Source: Branchiostoma belcheri | Lineage: Eukaryota; Chordata; Leptocardii; Amphioxiformes; Branchiostomatidae | Assembly (NCBI RefSeq): GCF_001625305.1 | Contig: NW_017804076.1 | Span: 1,346,871 to 1,410,870, forward strand | Reading direction: 5' to 3' | DNA length: 64,000 bases | In this document: one piece after another, positions 36,485 to 48,300 of the stretch | How the letters are laid out: each line of letters opens with the position of its first letter | Position numbering within the stretch: position 1 is the stretch's first letter | The notes under the pieces: generated by a model | What the model was told of the DNA's origin: nothing | Database searches by the model: none | The model's input: the letters and a program-made list of their open reading frames with translations, nothing else | Translations under genes and position numbers: made by a program

Positions 36485-36927
36485 TATCATGTATTTCTCG
36501 AATTTTCGTCATCCTTTATGTCTGGGGGGATGGCAGAAGGCCAGGGGAGGGTCTGGACCCAAGAAGAGATCCGCTGCTTGATCAGCTTGTGGGCCGATCA
36601 AACTATACAATCCCGCTTGGAGACCTCGCGTAATAGGGAGGGCATACAGATGCTTGTGGACGGGCTGGCGGCTGAGGGGTATTTACGCACCCCAAAGCAG
36701 GTTCGGGCGAAGTTCAAGGCCCTGAAACACAAGTATCATAAGGCCAATGAGGCAAACCGTAGAAGCGGTTTGGGGAAGTCATCATAGGTCACTGTGGGTC
36801 AGAAACATCCTGCGCCACGGGCGGCCCGAAACGCTTCCGCCTCTGTGTCTAAAGACGAACCGTTTTCTGTGGCGAAACGTTTCGTACCGTTTCGAAACGG
36901 TATACCGTTTCTAGTCTAAATCGGGCC
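36485..36927 (+). mobile_element. Truncated DNA transposon fragment with Myb/SANT-like ORF (Harbinger-like)
   Basis: An open frame from the gap to 36787 contains [20 protein letters not shown], a following helix with NREGIQMLV, and a third with [20 protein letters not shown]. This matches the Myb/SANT-like (trihelix) DNA-binding domain common in PIF/Harbinger second ORFs and host genes derived from them. The piece ends ...CGGGCC immediately before TAA of copy B, while the empty copy A reads TTTTAA there. A 3-bp TAA target fits PIF/Harbinger. The left end is lost in the gap. A tract of CGTTTCG/CGAAACG words (36880-36915) precedes the end. Confidence 0.5.
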
Positions 36928-37933
36928 TAAGTGTAAAGGTCCAACCGCAACAATTTTGGGCCAAGGGGCTGGGGAATTTAGGCGGCTGGCTAAGATATTA
37001 AGTTGTTTGGTGTAAAAACTTCAATCAACTACATGTTTGGAGAATTTTGGTAAAATTGGCACATTCAACTGTACACAATACAAAGAACTTTTTTCAGCAA
37101 CACAGAATTAAAGCAGCCGGCTAAGATAGTTTTTTTTTGGTGGGAAAATTTTGGGGCAATTAGGCCTATTCAACTACGCAATCCAAAGGATTTTTCAGGA
37201 TACTTGTCGTGGAATTTGGCTACGATAAACATTTAATGGACCCTCAGAGTAGAGAACTGGGCAAAAGAGATAGAGAGAAATGCGAGTGCACCTGAGGGCA
37301 TGTGGAGTGTTGTCTCGTGTTAAAGAAATGTTAGCATACTCACACCTCCCTATCTCCTTTCACACAGCTCGGCCGATAAAAGTCTGGTTGTTCCTCCCGA
37401 TCATTCTGGTCTTCAGAGTTCACATCTTGAAGACAGAGAAACAGTAGTCAGTGTATTGAAAACAGCAATTGACAAAGTAGGACTGAAAATCTGAAAGTCA
37501 TCCTCATAATATTCACAACAAAGAAAACCAGTGAAAATGCTATGTATGTTGGCTGTCTATACTTGCACCCCTGCTGAAATTAGGACAAATGTTATGAAAT
37601 ACATATTTACCTGTACATGTTTCATGTTTATATCCTTCAGTGCCTTCATCTGGTCAGGTTTGTACAGGAGCTGATGGACATCATCACAGGTTTCTCCCAG
37701 TCACCACAGGAACATCAGGACACAACTGAATATCATAAGAATACTTAGTGTGATGCCAAAGAATATTTCCATAACATGTTACAGCTGACTCTCAGGATTA
37801 CAAAGATGTGTAGCCTTTGTGTGAAAGAATAATTAAGTGTGATACAAAAAAGAATCTCCAGGCAATGCCGAATGAACATAAAAGCTAATAATACAATAAA
37901 ATTGAACAATTCATATGCTTGAATAGATGTACA
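36928..37933 (+). repeat. 1-kb direct duplication, copy B (next to insertion)
   Basis: This is the counterpart of 35465-36464, in the same order and orientation, differing by scattered SNPs and indels. Sequence beyond ACACTGTTGG (37933) continues without a gap and is unique, so copy B is joined to the right flank and copy A to the left flank. Confidence 0.88.
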
Positions 37934-38034
37934 CTGTTGGAGGTGTTAGGCTATAGAAAGGTGTTTTAAACTTAAAACCTGTTTCTGGTCATGGTAGTGT
38001 GTCGTGATGATCATGTGTGTTGTAATGCACTATC

Positions 38035-39425
38035 TCACCTGTACAAACTCTTCTCTTCACCATATCTTCAAGTCAACTGGTCTGGTTTGTACAGAAGTCA
38101 CCCATCATCTCCGTTAGGATAGGAACATCAGGACACCTATTAGTCATAGCAACATTGAACACATGCAAGTTATGATAAAATACGTCAATAGATATACAAA
38201 GTGTTACACTATAGAAAGTTGTTTCTAAACATGTTATTGGTTACAGGAAACATGTTTAAGCTATAGCCCTCAGAATTCTTAACATGATCCGAGAAGGAAG
38301 AAAAAACTGACAAAAGTTGTGAACCAGTGTCTCACCTGTGCAGATTCTTCACTTCACTGGGTCTTCAAGTCAACTGGTTTGCTGACAGTACTTGTCTGGT
38401 CTGGTTTAGACTGAGGTCGCCCATCATCACAGGTTTCTCGCATGGCCAGTCAGGACAGCTGACCCTCAGGACACACCTTTTAAACAATATGAAAGCATAA
38501 TTAGTGTGATGCAAAAAAAACTCAATGCCTGTTAAAGGTTTTTTTCTGTGAAGTGCAAGACCTAAGTGAAGAAACTTTGCAGTGAATATATGCAGTGGAT
38601 AACCATATGAATTTTGTAAAGCATCATCTCACCTGTAGATGCTGTCATCTTGCTCTTGGATCTTCAAATCTATGCACCTGGTCTGCCCTACTCTTGTCAG
38701 GTTCAGACAGGAGTCAGCAGTCACCTAAGTATAAAGCAGTATATGTTACACACTTATCTCACAGAACATAAAACACAGAAATCAGATTTTTCTCACCTCA
38801 TAGTCGTACTCCTCTGGACTCTTCAAATCACCAGGACCTGTCTGGTCTGGTCCAATCTTCTCTTGTCAGGTTCAGACAGGAGTCACCATCAGTCAGCAGC
38901 CACCTAACTATACAACATTATATGTTACATATTTGTTTAAAACACACCAGGTAAATTGCAAGTTAATTGCAGTATTCAGATTTTTCTCACCTGATATATT
39001 TTGGAATCTTCAAATCACCAGGTCTGGTCTGGTTCAATCTTCTCTTGTGAGGTTCAGACAGGAGTCTGCATCAGTCAGCAGCCACCTAACTATACAACAC
39101 AATATGTTACATATTTGTTTAAAAACAGGTAAATTGTAAGTAAATTGCATAATTTAGATTTTTCTCACCCGATATTCCTCTAGAGTCTGTACAACATTAT
39201 ATGCTACATATTTGTTTAAAACACACCAGGTAAATGGTAAGTAAATTGCAGCATTTGGATTTTTCTCACCTGATATTCCTTTGGAATCTTCAAATCACCA
39301 GAATCACCAGGTCTGGTCCAATCTTCTCTTGTCAGGTTCAGACAGGAGTCCTCGCTACTGCATCAGTCAGCAGCCACCTAACTATACAACATTATTTATG
39401 TTACACACTTGTCTTAAATAACAAC
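38035..39425 (-). repeat. Tandem array of about 100-200-bp units, each with a minus-strand splice-donor consensus
   Basis: At least seven diverged units repeat: a donor (CAG|GTGAGA on the minus strand; plus TCTCACCTG) at about 38035, 38333, 38630, 38795, 38985, 39167 and 39265, then TCTTCAAATC or TCTTCAAGTCAACTGG, TCTGGTCTGGT, GTTCAGACAGGAGTC, CAGTCAGCAGCCACCTAACTATACAAC and GTTACA.A.TTGT. Related units with CAG|GTAAAT lie in both 1-kb copies (near 36140 and 37610). Some units are open on the minus strand for about 25 codons, but most have stops, so protein coding is doubtful. A non-coding transcript with serially duplicated exons is possible. Confidence 0.6.
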
Positions 39426-42359
39426 AAATAACTTAACTAGCAGTAAGAAAAGTTACCTTAAGACTAGCCTTTGTGGACTAGATTGCAAATAAATTATGGA
39501 AAAATTACTGCAAAAGAATCTGCTGCCAAGACCGCCTTTCAAAGCAAGTTGGAATTCAAAATCTACTACATGTAACTGTAATCCTAAATTTGAACTCTAT
39601 CTATATTTCTTTTTAAAAAGAACAATTGCGAAAAAAAAAACAATTCAACACCGCAATTACGGACCTTAGCGCTAATTAGTTTAGCAGTAATTGTTCATAT
39701 ACAGTGTATTTGTTGTATGTATTTTTATGTGCATCCAGGATTACCTGAAAAGCAGGCCAAATGGCCTGAGCTGTAATTACTGGTAAAACAAATCAACTGA
39801 AACTGAAAGTTTCAAACTGAGTACTAGTATTAATAAATAATCATCTACAGTACAGAAACAAGGCGGGAACAATTATACCCACGTGTGGCGCAGTTACACA
39901 GGTGGTCCCCTCGCCACGAGGCAGTCAAATTTTCTTACTTTTTCTGTGTTTATCTCCTCAAAATTATTGTAGAAATACACGGAAGCTATTTGTTTTTTTT
40001 ATTACCGAAGGACGCCTATGAAATAAACTTGATAAATACATGTATGGTCAAACCTTTAGAAGACGAAAACAACAATATTCAAACACTCGCACATAAAAAA
40101 AAACCGCAAAATGTTCATAATACTAAAGATTTTTCGAGAATACAACGTGCCATGTATTTCATGTTCACAAATTTCAACAGAATAGCAAACAGAATATGTT
40201 GGAATTTTACCTTTCTCTTCCTAAAAAGTCTTCCCCTCGCCGCCAGAAATGCATGTCCTCACAACAGTAGCCATTTTGTCTTCTTCACCACAAGCACATG
40301 TGCAGTCAGAAAATACAGGTTCTCTCCTCCAAACAGACACACTACCGGCTCAAATCCACAGAGGAGTTCCGAATACTCCATATGCTATCCGAAAACGCAG
40401 AATGGTAAAATATTCGGGAACAAGAAACTGAAATTTCGTCCTAAAATTCGGGCATGGGGAACTCAAGAACATTCTCTCAGCGCGACATGTGAGAAATGAA
40501 CGGACTGTACCAAGTGCGATGTTATTGCAGGGGAACCAGAAAACTGTCAATTCTAAAAAGAATTTCTGCCTTAATGATCTGGAGGTAAATCAGTAAATTT
40601 CCTTTGAAAAAGTAAAATATGTGAATAAAAACGATGAGTCACATCTTTTTTCAACGATTACTAAGTTCTCGAGTTTCCGATTTTAATCGCGTAAATTTGG
40701 GTCTAACCGAAGCACCACAACCAAGGCGGAAGGACACTCGGAAGTAAGCCTCGGGTCCGAAATTTTCACCCAAAACGCATCCATTCTTTCACTTTTCAAC
40801 CAAATTACTATTTAATGCCATTTTGTAGCAGATCATGAGAAATGTGAACTCAAAACTCAACCATCGAAAGCTTACGTCACTTTTTGTACCGCGCACTTTT
40901 TCCCTGTCGCGGAAGAATTGGTGTGCACCGGTCCTGGATTGTGTCTGTCCTTGGTGCTGAAAACACCATCAGACGCAAGTTTTACAACTTATTCTTTGTT
41001 CTTTAAAATATAGCTTCCAGAGAAGTGCTCTTATGTATGTCGAATGAACGTACGTTGTTTTCGTGTTTCTGTGTATGTGATTTGATGTGACGAAACATTT
41101 TATTGGTCCATAATAAGATTATCAATATGTAAACGTTCACCTCTGATGCGTTCTGTGGGTGCTGTCCCTATGCCTCGCGCCACGGGCTATTGTGAAGATC
41201 TCGGTGTTAGCATTTTCTTTATACTTTTCTTGTAATGGCAGTCTTTTGGCATCATTTTTCATCGGAAAATCTTTTCCCCCTAAACTTTGAGAGGTTAAAG
41301 AAAGTAAAAAATCTTTTGTTCTTGTAGCTAGAGGGATATCATTCATTCTTGAAATACATCTTTTGGTCTAGTTATACTGATCAATTCATAAAACATTACA
41401 ATAGTATAAAAGGCATTCCAACATTGGTATCTGTTTTCCAATACATATTTGTTTTGCAATTCACAGCATGTATTTACTAATTTTTGCAGATTCTTTGTGT
41501 GATGGTCTCAACAGTATGGTAACAGTTTTAGAAACAGACGAAAAGTGATGCATGCACTGATGTCATCCACATAATGAAGTCCCTTAACATCTGAAACAGA
41601 AAATAATGTTATAATTTTAGGCAAAATTGTACACACTGTCGTTATTCTATATAATCATTTGGGGATGGTCTAAAAACTTATCAAATACTGTACCACCAAA
41701 AAAGAATATTACTCACACTGTGCAGATGGTTTTGCAATATCATTTATTCTTTATTGATGTTGATACTTGGCAAAATGCCGGCATATCTTTTAACTAATTG
41801 TAATAGTCTAGATCTAGAAGCTCAACGGTGTGTGGTCTAAAATTCAAGAGAAGTAAAAACATTCCACTTCATGTATTCATATTTTAGTAATATACATGAA
41901 CCATCATATCACAATTACAATTACTGAGCATATCTTTCAAACATTGCCACTGTCATAATATTAAATCTATTATTTTTCATCAATTATATTATCAAATTAT
42001 ATTAATTACCTGTTAAAAAGAAATTGCAAATCACTTGGACACCACCCAGATTTCTTGCATAAAAATTGTTTGTAAAATCTCTCTCCTTCATTGCTCTTCT
42101 GTATTTGCACAGTTTAGTATAATGTTGACATATACTGTGACATATTTTCCAGTCAAACCTTTTGTTAGAAAACAAGACTTAGTGTTTGGAAAAGGTATAC
42201 GTAGGACATATTAAAGGGCAAATCCCAATTCAATCAGAAAAGTCTGCCTTGAATTTTGCAAAACGTACTATGAAAAATAAGATGCAAATCTTATATATAA
42301 TCAAAATACAACTTTATACATAATATTGGAAGTCTCTAGTGCTCTTCACAATCATACTC
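39426..42359. other. Interval between the array and the PBZ-ART-BRCT gene
   Basis: No supported protein gene. The 204-codon plus ORF at 39885-40499 has no domain and no homology I recognise; on the minus strand a Kozak-like AAAATGG (ATG at 40274) opens only a short frame ending in TAG. Minus-strand AATAAA signals near 41743-41755 probably serve the gene at 42360. GATTACCTGAAAAGCAGGCCAAATGGCCTGAGCTGTAAT (near 39739, split by a palindromic GGCCAAATGGCC) resembles a repeat 3' end. Confidence 0.4.
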
Positions 42360-45300
42360 TTAACAAAACACATAATCTGAGATGTCCTTTTTCTGTTGGG
42401 TGATAATACGGTCATATAGAAAGTCCTCCGATACTATTGGCACCTGCAGAAATACAAAAGACGTGTTTATATCTTGCTCTCTCACTAGTATACAAGTATA
42501 AAAATGCCACCACCTGTATCTACCATAAAGGGAATATTCTTACACAACACACTGTCAATGTCACCATATGTAGTTCACATTAGTTTTACATACATGTACA
42601 TGTAGTTTGATATTACAAAAAGAAGGTAGTATGTATGTCAAAAGTACACACAATTGGGTTCCTTGCATACAGTAAAGATGACATTCTTAACACCTGATAT
42701 TTTCTAACCATGGTTCAAGACTTAAACCAAGATGATGCTTAAGCAGGATTTAAGTGAAGATAAACTTTTCCACATTTCTCACCATATAGTAAAAAAATAG
42801 GGTATACATGTATATAATTTTTTTCCTTGTGTTGGACAGCTAAATCCTATGTCAGAATGACTTGTATCAATATAGAACATAGAATGATGAAATTTTTAAG
42901 CTGCGATATTGAGATGACATCCTACCTGAGCGTTCTCTGCCAGGCTGACTTTTGTAGAGGGTGTTTCTCCTTTCATCTCGGAGGCAGACGCCACCAAAGT
43001 CACACCCATATACAGCTGCTGTTGGGTGGCTGGAAGGTACAAGTCAAATTTTCATTTTGTTTTACAGCCTTCAAATAAGTCCAACTGTTTCAACCACAAC
43101 ATTCTGTAATGTCAGCACTTATAAAGACTATATATTTTAGACTAATATACTGGTGGATACCTAATACCAGCTCAACAAAGAACAAGAAATGGAGTCATTG
43201 CCTTCAAGTATCAGAGATATCAACTAAGAATTGAGGTGTTCAAAAACTATTGTAGAGTGGAACTCTCTGCCATCAAGTGCAGTAGGGGCAATGCCGCATC
43301 ATATCTTGATTAGCCTGCTACTGCAGGGTTGCAGATCTTGGGGAGCAGACTAAAGCCAACAAGGCTGGACACCCAGGGGTATTAGGAATCAGCTGCCCGG
43401 TCTGGTCTTAGCAGCAGTTTATGCGGACTGGACCGGGCAGCTGATTCAGAATACCTGGACTCCAGGCTACACTACTACATTGTACCTAGATAGCTTTAAA
43501 CAATGTTTAGACTTTGATGTTCAAAGGCTAGGGTTAAAAGATATAGTTGCGTACCTGTTTTGCCGCCATGTTTAATGATGAGGTTGTAGATTTCGGAGTG
43601 TTTGTCGGCCAGTTTACCCGCTAGGTGAATGGTCAGGCCAGACAGGATCCTGTTACAGTAAAGACAGTCAAATGACTTGTTATCAGTTCATTCCACAAAA
43701 AAATGAAGATGTTTTAATGCTTGCAGTATTCATTGTTTCTAAAGATATAATTATATATAACTATATTCATAAATGTTATTTTTTAAGTCTTTCCTATGTA
43801 GGAGTCAAATTGACGTTTAAACAGACTTATAATTCATTAAAATGAGTAAAATGAGCTAGACATTAGAATCTCACTTGGTTGCTGGCATCTTGGTTGCTGT
43901 ATCATACAATTTCTTCATTTCATCGACACTTTTGGTTGTCTTGATACTTTTCTGCAGAAATACATAATATTGTAGAACATTCAGACAACAAGCATTATCA
44001 AACAAATAAAGTTCAATGAATGAAAAGCCATTATTGTACGTTTATGCTCTTACGAGCTAATTACAGGTTATGTCTAAAGCAGAGGTAAAAATTACAGTTA
44101 CTGTAACATCCTTACTAAAACTATACATTACTAATGTGAACTATTAGTACTATTTGCAGGTTCAACTTCTTCTTGCTTCAAGGCAGTTATAGATTCAATG
44201 CAACTTTGCTTCTCTAGACAGTATTACCAAGGAGAAGAACAGGTCTTAATAACATGTACTAGAACTGGTATGAAAAAAAGTGAAAAATTGTGGCAATGTT
44301 TGCCACAAATAATACAAAAAAGAAAGCTTTCTAAGATTTGTCCACCCTTACTATTGTTGTGACACCTTGAATTTTAATTTGCCAGAAATATTCACAAAAT
44401 GCTGCCCACCTACCTTGTACTTGAAGTCTCCGTGTGCGTGAGTGTAGTGTAGGATGTAACATGGTAGGATGTGATGTGAGTTGAAGATGATGAGTTCCTT
44501 TTTGTCTGGTGAGGTGTGTGAGTCGTACCCCTTCATCAGAGGACTGCCATGGATCAGGGAGGAACACTGGTATACCTGGAAGATATGTTGGGAAAATATT
44601 ATATCTAATATACATGTATCATATCTATTATATCTCAACATACATGTACATGTATATAACAAGTTTCCCAATTGCTGCTACCAGTATGATACACTTTGCA
44701 TTGATATTGCCAGAGCCAGGCATTTATGTACTAAGTTACTGACAGCAGTTTGTCGACTGATTGAAATTTTGCTTTCATAGAAATCTACAATGTATATGAT
44801 TGCCCATATATTAACCATCTCCCTGCTGCCTGATGACTAATATGTACAAATTTGATGACAGCAGGCTATTCCAGCAGGGAGGAGGTTAAAGGCATGCAGT
44901 GCAATTTCAGGGTGGCAAAACATATGCCCCATATTGACATTTACCGCCATTTCGTAACAAATTTTTGTTGTTATTTCATACTTCAAGCATTTGAAATAGC
45001 CTCAAAACAAGATATTTATTTTTTAGGCACCAGCCATAAATTGCTAGAACCAAACTAAAACCAAAACAACCATTTTCTGTCAGCGACATCGCATTTTTGC
45101 CTCACAGATATCAGTATGATGATGGGACAGCCCCTCCCCTCTCAGACAACTCATACCCCAGCCCCCACCCCCCTGTCAGCTTTCCCCCAGTCCCACCTTG
45201 CCTGGCAGCACCTGACACAACCCCTCCCCTCTCAAACTCATACCCCAGCCCCCAGCACCCCTAGGCAGCTTCCCCCCAGCCCCACCTTGCCTGGCAGCAC

Positions 45301-48300
45301 CTGACACAGCAGGATCCTGTTCCCACCCTTGATGTACGGCATGGAGTAGGACGGATACTCGCTGAAGTAAACACCCTTCCCGTACCAGCCTGTATCTGTC
45401 GCATGCTTGAAACCAGATTCACCTGGAAGAAATGGGGAAAGAGAGGAATTCTTACATGAGTCCTCTCAAGGACATTGGTCCTCCTAATTGTTTAAAATTA
45501 ATGATTGCCCAGTCTTAAGATCTAATCCCATGTGGTCCAGTGGTTAGGATTTGATGCTCTCACCGCCAAGGCTGTTGTTTGATTCCTGGCAAGGTAACCA
45601 CTGCTTTAGTAGTAGTTCCCATGCCAGAAACACCACCAGAAACACGTGCGACGTCACATTCTGTGCCGTATTTGGATAACAGAAAAATACTGTCATGGTT
45701 ACAAAAATTTCTACACACACCAACAAACCAACCATCAACAAATGACTGAATGAATGAATGAAGCTAAGCGAATACTCAAAAAAACCTGGTGCTTTGAACC
45801 CTAGGCTGGTGATAGGGTCGATGTTTGCCTGTGCTGTCCCGTGGAAAGCCAACACTGGATAAGACAGCATCTCTCCTCGCTTGTCTCTCAGGTCCTTCTG
45901 GGCTTGTCTGGAGAAACATAAAAAACCTCACTGATCTGGAATAACAAATCAACAGGAAAGTGCATTTGGGGCTTCTTCTGGTGAAATCATAAGATACCCA
46001 TGACTTACCTAAATCTCTTCACGACTTCAGGAGACACAACATACTCCACTTTAGTTACTCGATATCTGCAGGTGAGATAAACAACATGTAATACACACAA
46101 CATACTGAAACAAACTATGGGCGAGTAGAAACACACACGCAAAAAAAACAACCCGGCTCCCCAGAATCGAAACTGGGCTGCCATGCTTGAGAACTCGATG
46201 CCATGCTGGATTTTTTGGCATGTGGTACCAATCTTGGTAACACATACTCTAGTCATTTCTTTTTAAACCACAGGTATTCAGAGTATGAATTGAAGAGGAA
46301 GACATTAATATCATGAATAACTTAACGGGTACAAATTGAGAATATTTCCTACCCACTGCCGGCATCTACAAGTCTGTAGAACTGAGACTCTGCAAGTCTG
46401 AAGTGAACCTGAAAAATGAAGAAACATGTGGATGGAATAATCATGAACAAACATAACAACTTGTTTAAAGTCAAAACTTTTGCTCCTTCGCAAAAGAATT
46501 GTTCTCACATAGAGCACCATTTACCAGATACCATTGACCCAGTAGTGACGTCACACTTCAGAGAAGCCATGTGACAAGTCTACTGGGTCAGTCTATTGAG
46601 GAAGACCAGAGTGACTGGTCGAAAGCTCTAGGTGAGAACAATTCTTTGTGTTAAAACAAAAGTTTTAAACCTAAAACATGCAACTATCAACACAGACAAA
46701 CTTTCATGAAAATATAACAACTATGTGTGCATTCATGTCTAACTTATTCAGCTTCATAAAACAATTACAATTTGTATTATGATTTTATCCCTAGAATGTT
46801 AATAAGCAAGTGTTCAATAATCAAAGTCGTTTTAATTCCTATTCCAATGTCTGGTACATTGATTTTACTAAAAATGTTATTTTTATTGACCTGTGCAGCA
46901 GACCCTTCCTTGTACTGTCTCTCTGGGACCAAGGGGAACTTGGTGACCTCTGACTTCTCCAGAGCCTCTTTTTCACCTTCCACCAACAGCAGCCCTTCTG
47001 ACAACTAAAAACACAGTGAAACAAAGACTTCATGAACTTGCAATAAAAAAACTCATGTTTATAGCAAGACTTCATGAACTAGTGTGGTGGGTTCTTTAAT
47101 TAGATCAAGTTTTTTTATTGCAAGTTCATGCCCGAGGGCTAATTGCAAACAGACGTTTTGTGTAGGGTATGCTTCAAGCTCTCCCCTGTCTTATCTGAGG
47201 GACATCCTTAACCACAGCAAGGTGCTAATTTCTACCTGAGTGAAATGAGGAAAGTCATGTTAACTGCCTCTCCAAAAGGCACAAGATCGATGACATAGCA
47301 GGATTCGAACTCAGGACCTCTTGGTTCTGACACCCTGCTGTTATGTCTCATGACACCAAAAATAAGGTGATACAAGCATCACACTTTACCCCACCTCTTG
47401 TTGGAGTGTCTGTAGTTCCTTCTCCTTCCTCTCCACTTCTTTCTTGGTGTCCTGTAACTCCTCCTCCAGCTTCTTCTTGGCCTCCACAGCTCTCTGGATC
47501 AACGCTCGTCTCTCCTCCTCCGTCAGTTTGGAGTAGTTCTTCACCAGTCGTGTGGCGTCGCTGTCTGACTTCACCAACGGGGATGCCTGAAATATCATGT
47601 CTAATGTTTAATTTAGGCCATGTTGATTTGATTATATGGATGGCATCCTCTGGGAACCCCAAAACTGATGCGAGTGTGCGAATGAAGAAAGTTTGGCCCC
47701 CCAAAAAGTTGCCTTCATTATGAAATCTACATTGATGAAGGTTGAAGAAACGACTAAACAGAGTACAGTATGGCAAATAATAGATTCTTCATTTTCGTTT
47801 CTTCACATTTTCTTCTTTTCCATAGGAATTGATTTTGGCATTAGCATTATTTTCCAATATTTTTTTTTCCAATTTACGCCATATATTTGCTCATTTAGCA
47901 GCTGCTTTGTACAATTTACAGTATGGTCAAAACATTTTTCTTCGGAAACAGACAAAAATTCAAATCAACATGGCCTTGAGGAAAAATACAAAATAATATG
48001 TTGACAAACGATTTACAGTTTAGAGTAGGAACTTGGGTAATTCTACTACACAAACGGTAGCCATTAAGAACGTGAAATTTAGATCTTGAAGAATCTTGGG
48101 TCGGTGAAGAAGAATCTTGTTAATCATAACCTTTTCGTCCTCGCAGTCGGCCAGTTCTGTATCGGTGTCGTCGCTGTCCTGTGGTTCCCCGCCCGTGGTT
48201 GGATGGGAGAACTGTGCGAAGTGGAGCAGGTTCTTCCGGTAACAGTTGGCGCCGTACTTACATGGTGGCAGGCCTGACGTGGACGCAACAGCGGACAAAT

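Noticed and set aside
36880-36925. CGAAACG / CGTTTCG palindromic words as a possible operator or CRISPR-like repeat
   Set aside because: Only four irregularly spaced copies at a transposon end in an animal genome; no array structure.
39885-40499. 204-codon plus-strand ORF
   Set aside because: Starts and runs through A/T-rich tracts, no domain or splice context; long only because stops are missing by chance.
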